A DNA stretch of 34,178 nt from CAIPVR01 sp049316905 (GCA_049316905.1 JBMOJH010000027.1:1-34178); one strand, 5' to 3'. Counted from the stretch's first letter, positions 7,126-14,769 are shown. Notes: generated by a model not told the origin, from the letters alone. Made by a program: numbers and translations.

Positions 7126-7134
7126 GCCCCGGGC
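7114..7134. terminator. Perfect 9-bp hairpin around a stop codon
   Basis: GCCCGGGGC (7114-7122) and GCCCCGGGC (7126-7134) are perfect complements and the 3-nt loop is the TGA stop codon of the thioredoxin-fold gene. It lies between convergent genes and is symmetric, so it can serve both strands. There is no T-tract. Confidence 0.5.
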
Positions 7135-7165
7135 TGAGCCCAGGTCCAGCGCACCGGCCGGCCGT

Positions 7166-9835
7166 TCAGCGCGCCGCCCGCACCCCGACTGCCTCGAGTT
7201 CGTCCGCGGGAACGGGCCGGCCGAACAGGAAGCCCTGTCCGGTGTCGCACCCCCAGGCCCGCAGCAGCTCCATCTGCAGCGGCGTCTCGATGCCCTCCGC
7301 CACCACCCGCAGGCCCAGCTGGTCGCCGAGGTCGCACAGGGCCCGCACGATGGCGGAGTCCTCGTCCGCCACCCCGATGCCGTCCACGAACGACCGGTCG
7401 ATCTTCAGCGCCTGCACCGGGAAGCGCCGGAGGTACGTGAGCGACGAGTAGCCGGTGCCGAAGTCGTCGATGGACAGGTGCACCCCGAGCCCCCGCAGCG
7501 CGGTGAGCGTGCGCGTCGCCGCGCGGGTGTCGGCCATCAGCGCGGACTCGGTGATCTCGAGCCACAGGTCCCCGGCGGGCAGGCCGGTCTGGGCCAGGAC
7601 CTCCGCCACCAGGGCCACGAAGTCGCCGCCCGCGAGCTGCTGTGCGGCCACGTTCACCGACACCCATGGCCGCGGTCGGCCGGGCTGGGCCGGCGTCCAG
7701 GTCGCAGCGGTGGCGCACGCGCTGCGCAGCACCCACTCGCCGAGCTCCACCATCAGGCCTGCACCGTCGGCGAGGTCGAGGAAGTCCGCCGGCGCCATCA
7801 GTCCCCGCTCCGGGTGGCGCCAACGCACCAGGGCCTCCGCACCGGCCGTCAGGCCGGTGTCGAGGGCCACCATCGGCTGGAAGTGCACGACCAGCTCACC
7901 CGCGTCGCCCTCGCCGGCGTGGCGCAGCACCTGGTGCAGCTCGCCCACCAGGCGATGGGCCCGGGTCAGCACCGGCACGTCGTCGGAGCGGAACCACTCC
8001 ACGCGGTTCCGCCCGCGCTCCTTCGCCCGGTACATGGCGGCATCGGCCTCGGCCAGCAGGTCGGAGGCGGTGGCCTCCGGCCGGGACAGCGCCACCCCGA
8101 TGCTCGCCGTCGGGTAGCTCACCTCCCCGCCCACCTCGACCGGGTACCGCAGGGCCTCCACCACCCGGTCCAGCCGGTCCCGGTGCTGGGCCCGCGGCTC
8201 GGAGGGGAACAGGACGCAGAACTCGTCGCCGCCGAAGCGGGCGACGTAGGCATCGGCGCCGGCGGCCTCCACCAGCCGCCGGCCGCACGCCACGAGCAGC
8301 TCGTCACCAGCCACGTGACCCAGCGAATCGTTGACCACCTTGAACTGGTCGAGGTCCACGAAGGCCACGGCCACCGGGGGCGGCCGCCGGCCCACATCGG
8401 AGGCCCGGCGCCCCGGCGTCGCGGCCACCCGGGCGAGTTCGGCGGACAGGCGCCGCTCGAACGACGCCCGGTTCGGGAGCCCGGTCAGAGGGTCGTGGTT
8501 GGCGAGGAACGACAGCTCCTGCTGGGCCCGGTGCCGGTCCGTGGTGTCCTCGAGGAGCCCGAGGAGCCCCGGCGGATCGAGCGCGGGCAACGGGACGACC
8601 TCGAGGTGCATGTGACGCAGCTCGTCGCGGACCCGCACGGTGAAGTCCTGCACGAACGACCGACGACGCCCGGCGAGGAGCTCGCCGCGGAGCCGGGCGT
8701 GCTCGGCGCCGACCGGACCGGTGGCGTAGTCCTCGAGCCGACCGCCGACGAGGACCTCGGGCGGCACGCCGGTGAGGCGGGTCAGCCGACGGTTCACGCT
8801 GAGCAGGCGGCCCTCCGCGTCGCCGATCACCACCCCGAGCGGCGCCGCGTCGAAGACCGTGCGGAACAGGTCCTCGCTGGCCCGGAGGCGATCCAGCGTG
8901 CCCGTCATCTCGGACAGCACGGAGAGGAAGTTCATGACGACCATCGCGCCGAGCACCACCGCCAGCACCGCCACCTCGCCGGTGAGGGCCCCGGTGCGGG
9001 CCACCTCCCACGCCGCGAGCCCCACCGCGAGGGCGACCGGCGAGTACAGCAGCATGCGGCGCCGACTGCCGATGTCGGCCGGCCGGGCCACGTCGTCGGA
9101 GGACAGCACGAGCCCCACCGCCATGAGCGGGGCGAGCACGAACGGGAGGTACAGGAGGCCGCCGCGCATGTTCCCGTCGGTGAGCGACTCGTGGAGCAGG
9201 GCGAGATCCGCGACCGTCGCCAGGAACGCCGCGGCCGCGAGCCACCACAGCGGCGCCCGCCGGGGCTGGTACACCGCCGCGGTCAGGATGATCGACGCGG
9301 CGACGACCTCGATCGCCGGCGAGAACAACCCGGTTGGCTCCATGCCGGCGACCACCGAGGGCAGCGTCGCCCGGATCACCACCCAGCCCGAGAAGCAGAA
9401 GGCCGAGCCGACGAGCAGGGCGTCGAAGACCACCCGCCAGCGGGTGGCACCCGACAGGCGGCCGAAGCAGAGGCGGAACAAGCCGTAGAAGCCGGCCGGC
9501 AGGCCGACCACCCAGACGAGGTTCCACCACCCGGTCCGTGTGGACAGGGGTGCGCCCGGATCGAGCACCACGACCAGCACCCGATCGGTCGCCCACACCG
9601 CGGCGAACACCGCGATGCCGATCCAGCCGGAGTCGGGCTCGGTCCGGCGGCGGCGCCACGCCACGACCGCCACCACCAGCGCGCACACGATCTGCTGCAC
9701 CCGCAGGACGGTGGGCGCGGCGTCGTCGGCCCCGGCCAGCACCAGCGCGACGAGGGCGGCGAGCGCCACCGTGGCAGCGACCACCGCCACCCACGGAAGG
9801 GCGCGGAGCGACGGATGGGAGGACGGGCTCCTCAC
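7166..9835 (-). CDS. Membrane PAS-GGDEF-EAL cyclic-di-GMP enzyme
   Basis: An 889-residue protein for cyclic-di-GMP turnover. Residues 1-310 hold about eight to ten hydrophobic segments forming a membrane sensor region. A PAS domain follows (about 320-435, starting SEDLFRTVFDAAPLGVVIGD). A diguanylate cyclase domain has NHDPLTGLPNR and an intact GGDEF near 535-539; no RxxD inhibitory site is seen before it. An EAL domain (about 650-885) has intact EAL near 667, EITESALM and DDFGTGYSSL with the family's acidic metal ligands. Both catalytic halves look competent, so the net direction is set by the sensor. The GTG at 9835 is preferred to the TTG one codon upstream because CATGCT lies 6 nt before it. 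Confidence 0.93.
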   Translation of the reverse strand: MRSPSSHPSLRALPWVAVVAATVALAALVALVLAGADDAAPTVLRVQQIVCALVVAVVAWRRRRTEPDSGWIGIAVFAAVWATDRVLVVVLDPGAPLSTRTGWWNLVWVVGLPAGFYGLFRLCFGRLSGATRWRVVFDALLVGSAFCFSGWVVIRATLPSVVAGMEPTGLFSPAIEVVAASIILTAAVYQPRRAPLWWLAAAAFLATVADLALLHESLTDGNMRGGLLYLPFVLAPLMAVGLVLSSDDVARPADIGSRRRMLLYSPVALAVGLAAWEVARTGALTGEVAVLAVVLGAMVVMNFLSVLSEMTGTLDRLRASEDLFRTVFDAAPLGVVIGDAEGRLLSVNRRLTRLTGVPPEVLVGGRLEDYATGPVGAEHARLRGELLAGRRRSFVQDFTVRVRDELRHMHLEVVPLPALDPPGLLGLLEDTTDRHRAQQELSFLANHDPLTGLPNRASFERRLSAELARVAATPGRRASDVGRRPPPVAVAFVDLDQFKVVNDSLGHVAGDELLVACGRRLVEAAGADAYVARFGGDEFCVLFPSEPRAQHRDRLDRVVEALRYPVEVGGEVSYPTASIGVALSRPEATASDLLAEADAAMYRAKERGRNRVEWFRSDDVPVLTRAHRLVGELHQVLRHAGEGDAGELVVHFQPMVALDTGLTAGAEALVRWRHPERGLMAPADFLDLADGAGLMVELGEWVLRSACATAATWTPAQPGRPRPWVSVNVAAQQLAGGDFVALVAEVLAQTGLPAGDLWLEITESALMADTRAATRTLTALRGLGVHLSIDDFGTGYSSLTYLRRFPVQALKIDRSFVDGIGVADEDSAIVRALCDLGDQLGLRVVAEGIETPLQMELLRAWGCDTGQGFLFGRPVPADELEAVGVRAAR

Positions 9836-9841
9836 CAATCC

Positions 9842-9847
9842 AGCATG
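9842..9847 (-). promoter_or_regulatory. Leaderless-type -10 box of the GGDEF-EAL gene
   Basis: On the minus strand CATGCT ends 6 nt before GTG 9835, and only 3 nt before TTG 9838. The spacing favours the GTG start. Confidence 0.4.
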
Positions 9848-9910
9848 CCGGGGGCGATGACGCGATCCTCCCTGCCGGATCCGCCGGCCGGCGGCGCCCC
9901 GGTGGCGCCC

Positions 9911-10693
9911 TCAGCGGGCCAGCCAGCCCCCGTCCACGGCGAGGACGTGGCCCGTCACGTAGCTCGAGGCGTCGCCCGCGAGGAACAGCAGCGCGCCGTC
10001 GAGCTCGTCGGGCTCCCCGCCCCGGCCCATGGGCGTGTTGCGGGTGATGAAGGCGAAGCCCGCCTCGTCGTCGAACATCTCCTCCTGGGTCATCTCGGAG
10101 GGGAACCAGCCGGGGGCGATCGCGTTGACCCTCACCCCCTTGCGGCCCCACTCGCAGCCGAGCTGGCGGGTGAGGTTCACCACCGCACCCTTGCTCGCGC
10201 AGTACGCCGCCTCCTTGATCGGGGCCGACGCCACCAGCCCGAGGACCGACGCGATGTTCACGATGCTGCCCCGCCCGGCCGGCAGCATCTCCCGGGCCGC
10301 GAGCTGGGCCAGGTGGTAGACGGCGGTGACGTTGATGTCCATGGTCCGCTCGAAGTGCTCGATCGGTTCGGACTCGGCCGCGGCGGGCACGCCGTAGCCG
10401 GCGTTGTTGACCAGCACGTCGAGGCGGCCACCGGCCTCCACGGCCCGGGCCACGACCCGCTCCCGGTCGGCGGCGACGGTCAGGTCCGCCGCGACCGGCA
10501 CGAGCCGCTCCCCGAGGGCCTCGGCGAGCGCGTCGAGACGGTCCGCACGGCGGGCGGCCGCCACCACCGTGGCCCCCGCGGCGTGCAGCACGCGGGCGAA
10601 GCGGTCACCGAGGCCGGAGGAGGCCCCGGTCACCACGGCCACACGGCCGTCGAGGCGGAACAGGTCGGTGGGATCCCCGGCGATGGCGTTCAC
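9911..10693 (-). CDS. Short-chain dehydrogenase/reductase
   Basis: A 260-residue classical SDR. The cofactor motif is TGASSGLG (22-29), NNAG is at 96-99, and the catalytic residues are Ser149, Tyr164 and Lys168 in YCASK. Two arginines after the second strand (AAARRADRL) suggest NADP(H) preference. FLAGDASSYVTGHVLAVDGGW at the C-terminus is typical of FabG-like and gluconate 5-dehydrogenase-like SDRs. The substrate is unknown. The GTG at 10693 is supported by TAGCGT 8 nt upstream. The gene points the same way as the GGDEF-EAL gene with a 75-nt gap, in which that gene has its own -10-like box. Confidence 0.92.
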   Translation of the reverse strand: MNAIAGDPTDLFRLDGRVAVVTGASSGLGDRFARVLHAAGATVVAAARRADRLDALAEALGERLVPVAADLTVAADRERVVARAVEAGGRLDVLVNNAGYGVPAAAESEPIEHFERTMDINVTAVYHLAQLAAREMLPAGRGSIVNIASVLGLVASAPIKEAAYCASKGAVVNLTRQLGCEWGRKGVRVNAIAPGWFPSEMTQEEMFDDEAGFAFITRNTPMGRGGEPDELDGALLFLAGDASSYVTGHVLAVDGGWLAR

Positions 10694-10701
10694 GGGCGGC
10701 G

Positions 10702-10707
10702 ACGCTA
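10702..10707 (-). promoter_or_regulatory. -10-like box of the SDR gene
   Basis: On the minus strand TAGCGT ends 8 nt before GTG 10693, consistent with a leaderless or 1-2 nt leader transcript. Confidence 0.4.
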
Positions 10708-10754
10708 CCGGGAGCGGCCACCACGCTCCCCACCGGCGCTCACCCGTCGGCACC

Positions 10755-10779
10755 GGCCACCGAGGTCCTGCCGGTGGCC
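10755..10779. promoter_or_regulatory. Inverted repeat upstream of the VOC gene
   Basis: GGCCACC (10755-10761) and GGTGGCC (10773-10779) form a 7-bp inverted repeat with an 11-nt spacer. It ends 10 nt before the -10-like box of the VOC gene, where a -35 region would lie. It could be an operator. GC-rich DNA makes such repeats fairly common. Confidence 0.25.
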
Positions 10780-10789
10780 CGGCGGGTGT

Positions 10790-10795
10790 CAGGCT
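10790..10795 (+). promoter_or_regulatory. Leaderless-type -10 box of the VOC gene
   Basis: CAGGCT ends 6 nt before the ATG at 10802. It resembles the CAGACT boxes of csoR and aguA. Confidence 0.35.
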
Positions 10796-10801
10796 GTGCC
10801 C

Positions 10802-11296
10802 ATGGCAACCGGCACCGGCAACGGGCAGGGCATGGGCCCGCACGGCGTGCGGGTCGACCTGGGCTTCACGCACGTGGCCCTGCAGGTCGGCGACCTCGAC
10901 CGGTCCCTCGCGTTCTACGAGCGGTTCGGCCACATGACCCCGGTCCACCGCCGGACCGGTTCCGACGGTGTGCGGGTGGCGTGGATCACCGACCACACCC
11001 GACCCTTCGTGATCGTGCTCATCGAGACCGCGGTGAGCCACCCGCTCGGCGGCTGGGCGCACCTGGGGGTGGGCGTGGCGTCGCGGGACGACGTGGACCG
11101 CGCAGTGGCCGAGGCCCGGGCCGAGGGCGTGGTCGTCTACGGCCCGGAGGACTCCGGCCCACCGGTCGGCTACTACGCCGTGCTCGTGGACCCGGACGGC
11201 CACCAGTTGGAGTTGGCCTTCGGCCAGGAGGTGGCGTTCACCGTGGACCACGACGGCCACGACCCCACCCGGCCGACCCCTGACCCGTCCTCCTGA
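10802..11296 (+). CDS. VOC (glyoxalase/dioxygenase) family protein
   Basis: A 164-residue vicinal-oxygen-chelate protein with two beta-alpha-beta-beta-beta modules. FTHVALQVGDLDRSLAFYERF is the classic first module start, with a metal-ligand His in FTHVAL. FVIVLIET supplies a Glu, WAHLGVGV a second His, and GHQLELAFGQE the last Glu, so an H-E-H-E metal site is plausible. Members include glyoxalase I, fosfomycin-resistance enzymes and extradiol dioxygenases, and nothing here fixes the reaction. The first 17 residues are a Gly-rich extension. It is a single-gene unit, divergent from the SDR and convergent with copA. Confidence 0.85.
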   Translation: MATGTGNGQGMGPHGVRVDLGFTHVALQVGDLDRSLAFYERFGHMTPVHRRTGSDGVRVAWITDHTRPFVIVLIETAVSHPLGGWAHLGVGVASRDDVDRAVAEARAEGVVVYGPEDSGPPVGYYAVLVDPDGHQLELAFGQEVAFTVDHDGHDPTRPTPDPSS

Positions 11297-11333
11297 GCGT
11301 GCGTACCCCTCAGGGGCAAGGACACTCAGGAGA
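11282..11333 (+). repeat. 52-bp intergenic repeat, copy A
   Basis: This segment aligns without gaps to 19965-20016 with 42 of 52 positions identical. It covers the last 15 nt of the VOC gene, including its stop codon. CTCCTGAGCGT (11290-11300) pairs perfectly with ACGCTCAGGAG (11340-11350); a further CTCAGGAG lies between them at 11325-11332, so two alternative hairpins can form. Here it separates convergent genes and could terminate both, but copy B lies between divergent genes, so termination cannot be the common function. Confidence 0.6.
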
Positions 11334-11350
11334 GCAGGGACGCTCAGGAG
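11290..11350. terminator. Possible bidirectional terminator (VOC/copA)
   Basis: The 11-bp inverted repeat 11290-11300/11340-11350 lies between the convergent VOC and copA genes. With the alternative inner arm 11325-11332 it can form a shorter hairpin. There is no T-run. It overlaps copy A of the 52-bp repeat. Confidence 0.35.
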
Positions 11351-11366
11351 AAGCGGCGGTGGCGCC

Positions 11367-13694
11367 TCAGCGGGGCGCGGGGCGGAAACGCCGGAGGCGC
11401 AGCGAGTTCGTGACCACGAACAGGCTGCTGGCCGCCATCGCAGCGCCGGCCAGCATCGGGTTGAGCCAGCCGAGCGCGGCCACCGGGATCGCCGCCACGT
11501 TGTAGGCGAACGCCCAGAAGAGGTTGCCCTTGATGGTGCCCAGGGTCCGGCGGGACAGCCGGATCGCGTCGGGCGCCACCCGCAGGTCGCCGGAGGTCAG
11601 CGTCAGGTCCGACGCCTCGATCGCCGCGTCGGTGCCGGTGCCCATGGCGATGCCGAGGTCCGCGGTGGCGAGCGCCGCCGCGTCGTTCACCCCGTCACCG
11701 ACCATCGCCACCACCCGGCCCTCGCGCTGCAGGCGGGTGACGGCGTCCACCTTGTCCTCGGGCAGGACCTCGGCGATCACGTCGTCCTCGTCGATGCCCA
11801 CGGCGGCGGCCACCGCGCGCGCCGGCGCGGCGCCGTCGCCGGTGAGCAGGACCGGTCGCAGCCCGAGGGCCCGGAGTGACGCGACGGCCTCCGTCGCACC
11901 GACCTTCGGAGTGTCGGCCACCGCGACCAGCACCCGCACCCGGCCCTCCCAGCCGGCGGCCACCACGGTGCGCCCCTCGGCGGCCTGCTCGTCGAGGGCG
12001 GCGGCCAGCCCGTCGGGCAGGACCAGGCCGCGCCCGGCAAGGAAGGAGGGCCGCCCGGCGGCCACCTCCACGCCCTCCACCGTGCCGGTGACCCCGCGGC
12101 CCGCCACGTTCGCGAACGCGTCCACCGCGGGGAGCGTGCCGGCGCGGGCGGTGCCCTCGGCCGCCACCGCGCGGGCGATCGGGTGTTCCGACGCGGCCTC
12201 CACGGCGGCGAGGCGCCGCAGCGCGGCGTCGGGGTCCTCGCCCTCGGCGGCGACCACCGCCACCACCGCCATGATGCCGGTGGTGACCGTGCCGGTCTTG
12301 TCGAGCACGACGGTGTCCACCGCTCGGGTGGACTCGAGGACCTCGGGACCCTTGATGAGGATCCCCATCTGGGCGCCCCGGCCCGTGCCCACGAGCAATG
12401 CCACGGGTGTGGCCAGGCCGAGGGCGCAGGGGCAGGCGATGATCAGCACCGCCACCGCGGCGCTGAAGCCCCGGCCCGGGTCGCCGAGGAGCGACCACAC
12501 CACGAGGGTCAGCAGCGACAACGCGATCACGACCGGCACGAAGACGCCGGCTACGCGGTCGGCGAGGCGCTGCACCTGGGCCTTGCCCGTCTGGGCGTCC
12601 TCCACGAGCTGGGCCATCCGGGCGAGCTGTGTGTCGGCACCCACCCGCGTCGCCCGCACGACCAGCCGGCCCGAGGTGTTCACCGTGGCGCCGGTGACGG
12701 GGTCGCCGGGGCCCACGTCGACCGGCACGCTCTCGCCGGTGAGCATGGCGGCGTCGACCGCGGAGGTGCCCTCCTCGACCACGCCGTCGGTGGCGATCCG
12801 CTCGCCGGGGCGCACCACGAACCGGTCGCCCACCGCGAGCGCCTCCACCGGGACCAGCTCCTCGGTGCCGTCGGCGGCGAGCCGCGACACCTCCTTGGCG
12901 CCCAGGGTGAGGAGTGCCTCGAGCGCGGCGCCGGCACGCCGCTTGGCCCGGGCCTCCAGGTAGCGGCCCAGGAGGATGAAGGTGGGCACCGCGGCGGCCA
13001 CCTCCAGGTAGGTGTGGTCGAGGCCGCCGTCGGGAGCCTGCAGCAACGACGAGGACATCGTCATCCCGGTCATACCGGCGTCGCCGAAAAACAGGGCGAC
13101 CAGCGAGTAGGCGTAGGCGGCCACCACCCCGACCGAGATGAGCGTGTCCATGGTGGCGGTGCCGTGACGGGCGTTGCGCCACGCGGCGACGTGGAACGGC
13201 CACGCACCCCACACCGCCACCGGACTGGCGAGGGTGAGGCAGAGCCACTGCCAGTTGTCGAAGTGCAGGGCGGGCACCATCGAGATGACCACCACGGGCA
13301 GCGCGAGTGCGGCCGACACCACGAGGCGGTGGCGCAGCTCCGCCAGGCCGGCGTCGTCGGTGGGGGCGTGCCCGGCGTGCGGGTCGTCCGCGCCCTGCGG
13401 GCCGGCCGGGTGGGCGGACGACGGCGCCGCCCCGCCGGGACCGGCGGTGGATTTCGGCTCGGCCGAGTAGCCCGCCGACTCCACCGCACCGAGGAGGTCG
13501 TCCATCCCCACGGCCGCGGGGTCGTAGTGCACCCGGGCGCGACCGAGCGCGTAGTTCACGCTCGCGTCCACGCCGTCGAGGCGGTTCAGCTTCTTCTCGA
13601 TCCGGCTCGCGCACGACGCGCAGGTCATCCCGGTGACGCGCAGGTCCAGCTGCTCGAGCCCCTCGACGGGGTGGATCAGGTCGGGGGTGCTCAT
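11367..13694 (-). CDS. copA: Copper-exporting P1B-type ATPase CopA
   Basis: A 775-residue heavy-metal P-type ATPase that pumps Cu(I) out of the cytoplasm. One N-terminal HMA domain has MTCASCAS (Cys25, Cys28). Eight membrane helices are expected: four after residue 110, a pair around 185-240, and a pair around the CPC motif and the C-terminus. CPC at 421-423 in IIACPCALGLATP marks the copper site, DKTGT at 465-469 carries the phosphorylated Asp465, and MVGDGVNDAAAL is the hinge motif. A His/Asp-rich linker (ADDPHAGHAPTDD) follows the HMA domain. The ATG overlaps the csoR stop codon by 3 nt (ATGA), so translation is coupled and the pair should be copper-induced from the csoR promoter. Confidence 0.96.
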   Translation of the reverse strand: MSTPDLIHPVEGLEQLDLRVTGMTCASCASRIEKKLNRLDGVDASVNYALGRARVHYDPAAVGMDDLLGAVESAGYSAEPKSTAGPGGAAPSSAHPAGPQGADDPHAGHAPTDDAGLAELRHRLVVSAALALPVVVISMVPALHFDNWQWLCLTLASPVAVWGAWPFHVAAWRNARHGTATMDTLISVGVVAAYAYSLVALFFGDAGMTGMTMSSSLLQAPDGGLDHTYLEVAAAVPTFILLGRYLEARAKRRAGAALEALLTLGAKEVSRLAADGTEELVPVEALAVGDRFVVRPGERIATDGVVEEGTSAVDAAMLTGESVPVDVGPGDPVTGATVNTSGRLVVRATRVGADTQLARMAQLVEDAQTGKAQVQRLADRVAGVFVPVVIALSLLTLVVWSLLGDPGRGFSAAVAVLIIACPCALGLATPVALLVGTGRGAQMGILIKGPEVLESTRAVDTVVLDKTGTVTTGIMAVVAVVAAEGEDPDAALRRLAAVEAASEHPIARAVAAEGTARAGTLPAVDAFANVAGRGVTGTVEGVEVAAGRPSFLAGRGLVLPDGLAAALDEQAAEGRTVVAAGWEGRVRVLVAVADTPKVGATEAVASLRALGLRPVLLTGDGAAPARAVAAAVGIDEDDVIAEVLPEDKVDAVTRLQREGRVVAMVGDGVNDAAALATADLGIAMGTGTDAAIEASDLTLTSGDLRVAPDAIRLSRRTLGTIKGNLFWAFAYNVAAIPVAALGWLNPMLAGAAMAASSLFVVTNSLRLRRFRPAPR

Positions 13695-13984
13695 GACGTC
13701 ACCAGCCTCCGGATCGCGGCCGACGCCTCCGCCAGCTTGTCGTCGAGCTCCTCACCACCGGCGCGGCCCGCGTCCACCACGCAGTGGCGGAGGTGGTCCT
13801 CGAGCAGGCCGAGGGCCACGCCCTGCAGTGCCCGGGTGACGGCGGCGACCTGCGTGAGCACGTCGATGCAGTAGGCGTCCTCCTCCACCATCCGCTGGAT
13901 GCCCCGGACCTGACCCTCCACCCGGCGGAGGCGGGTGAGGTAGGCGGCCTTGTCGTCGGTGTACCCGTGCGTGGTGGTTGCCAT
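13691..13984 (-). CDS. csoR: Copper-sensing repressor CsoR
   Basis: A 97-residue all-helical repressor of the CsoR/RcnR family. Cys39, His64 and Cys68 have exactly the spacing of the Cu(I) ligands of Mycobacterium tuberculosis CsoR (25 and 4 residues apart), so copper is the likely signal. YLTRLRRVEGQVRGIQRMV is the conserved DNA-binding first helix. When copper binds, the tetramer should release its operator and let csoR and copA be transcribed. Two CCCC/GGGG operators lie in the promoter directly upstream. The ATG at 13984 is only 6 nt from the CAGACT -10 box, suggesting a leaderless transcript. Confidence 0.95.
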   Translation of the reverse strand: MATTTHGYTDDKAAYLTRLRRVEGQVRGIQRMVEEDAYCIDVLTQVAAVTRALQGVALGLLEDHLRHCVVDAGRAGGEELDDKLAEASAAIRRLVTS

Positions 13985-13990
13985 GACCCG

Positions 13991-14019
13991 AGTCTGTACC
14001 CCCTAGGGGTATATGTCAA
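13991..14019 (-). promoter_or_regulatory. csoR-copA promoter
   Basis: On the minus strand TTGACA (14019-14014) is a consensus -35 box; after a 17-nt spacer comes CAGACT (13996-13991), which ends 6 nt before the csoR ATG. The spacer contains the first CsoR-type operator. This is the clearest two-box promoter in the window. Confidence 0.65.
13997..14011. promoter_or_regulatory. CsoR-type operator 1
   Basis: TACCCCCTAGGGGTA contains the perfect palindrome CCCCTAGGGG (14000-14009) flanked by TA steps, the usual layout of CsoR operators. It occupies the spacer between the -35 and -10 boxes, so bound CsoR would block RNA polymerase. Confidence 0.7.
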
Positions 14020-14021
14020 CA

Positions 14022-14036
14022 CACCCCCGGGGGGTA
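14022..14036. promoter_or_regulatory. CsoR-type operator 2
   Basis: CACCCCCGGGGGGTA contains CCCCCGGGGG (14024-14033). On the minus strand it reads TACCCCCCGGGGGTG, a close match to known CsoR sites. Its centre is about 24 nt from operator 1, just upstream of the -35 box, so two repressor tetramers could sit side by side. Confidence 0.55.
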
Positions 14037-14046
14037 TCCGGCAGCA

Positions 14047-14745
14047 TCAGGGCGGCGGTCCGTGGACCCGGAGCCACTCGGCCATCGCGATCCCCGAGGC
14101 CACCCCGGCGTTCACCGACCGGGTGGAGCCGAACATCGGGATGTCGCGCACCTCCGAGCACGCGGCCACCGCAGCGGGGCTCAGCCCGGCGCCCTCCTGG
14201 CCGAACAGCAGCACGCAGCGCTCGGGCAACGGCTCCCGGGCCAGGGGCACGGAACCCTCCACGTTGTCGATGCCAACGAGCGGCAGGTCCTCCCCCGCCG
14301 CCCAGCCCGCCAGCTCCTCCACCGTGGCGTGGTGGCGCACGTGCACGTAACGGTCGGTGACCATCGCCCCCCGCCGGTTCCAGCGCCGCCGCCCCACGAT
14401 GTGCACCGCGGCGGCGCCGAAGGCGTTCGCGTTGCGCACGACGGTGCCGATGTTCAGGTCGTGGCGCCAGTTCTCGATCGCCACGTGGAACGCGAACCGG
14501 CGCCGGTCGAGGTCGGCCACGATGGCCTCCACCGTCCAGTAGCGGTACCGGTCCACCACGTTGCGGCGGTCACCGGCGGCGAGCAGCTCGGGGTCGAGGC
14601 GGGGATCGTCGGGCCAGGGACGCGGATGCGGGCCCACCCCGACCGGATGCGGGCCCACCCCGACCGGGTCGGGCCCGCCCCCGGACGGTTCGGGCGCGCC
14701 CCCTGAGGCTTCGTCCTGGCCGGGGGGTGCCGCGTTGTCGCCCAC
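14047..14745 (-). CDS. SpoU/TrmH-type RNA 2'-O-methyltransferase
   Basis: A 232-residue SPOUT-fold methyltransferase that transfers a methyl group from SAM to a ribose 2'-OH in tRNA or rRNA. The three SpoU motifs are present: NIGTVVRNANAFGA (motif 1), LLFGQEGAGLS (motif 2) and FGSTRSVNAGVASGIAMAEW (motif 3), which form the SAM-binding knot. The first 45 residues are a low-complexity Gly/Pro tail with a GVGPHPV repeat from a 21-bp DNA duplication, probably disordered. The target nucleoside cannot be told. The GTG at 14745 is favoured by TACGGT 8 nt upstream and by the divergent cbiX gene starting 24 nt away. Confidence 0.88.
   Translation of the reverse strand: MGDNAAPPGQDEASGGAPEPSGGGPDPVGVGPHPVGVGPHPRPWPDDPRLDPELLAAGDRRNVVDRYRYWTVEAIVADLDRRRFAFHVAIENWRHDLNIGTVVRNANAFGAAAVHIVGRRRWNRRGAMVTDRYVHVRHHATVEELAGWAAGEDLPLVGIDNVEGSVPLAREPLPERCVLLFGQEGAGLSPAAVAACSEVRDIPMFGSTRSVNAGVASGIAMAEWLRVHGPPP
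14624..14665 (+). repeat. 21-bp tandem duplication in the methyltransferase 5' end
   Basis: Two identical 21-bp units, 14624-14644 and 14645-14665, are followed by a decayed third unit. On the coding (minus) strand they specify the GVGPHPV repeat in the disordered N-terminal tail. The repeat keeps the reading frame. Confidence 0.8.
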
Positions 14746-14763
14746 GGCGGCGGACCGTACCGT
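14735..14763 (+). promoter_or_regulatory. cbiX promoter with leaderless-type -10
   Basis: TACCGT (14758-14763) ends 6 nt before GTG 14770. TTGTCG (14735-14740), 17 nt upstream, is a fair -35 box and lies inside the start of the methyltransferase gene. Confidence 0.5.
14754..14759 (-). promoter_or_regulatory. -10-like box of the methyltransferase gene
   Basis: On the minus strand TACGGT ends 8 nt before GTG 14745. It shares the two bases 14758-14759 with the opposing cbiX -10 box. Confidence 0.4.
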
Positions 14764-14769
14764 GAGGCC

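Noticed and set aside
7478..11296. A 1272-codon open frame on the plus strand
   Set aside because: Only the last 164 codons (10802-11296, VOC protein) look like a protein. The rest is antisense to the GGDEF-EAL and SDR genes, rich in His/Arg/Gly as expected for the complement of GC-rich coding DNA.
12183..13874. Long plus-strand frames opposite copA and csoR
   Set aside because: The minus-strand proteins carry CXXC, CPC, DKTGT and CsoR motifs; the plus-strand translations are low-complexity shadows with no motifs.
14624..14665. Direct repeats as a possible CRISPR array
   Set aside because: The units are adjacent with no spacers, lie within a coding sequence and keep its frame. The same holds for 15151-15222 and 23049-23108.
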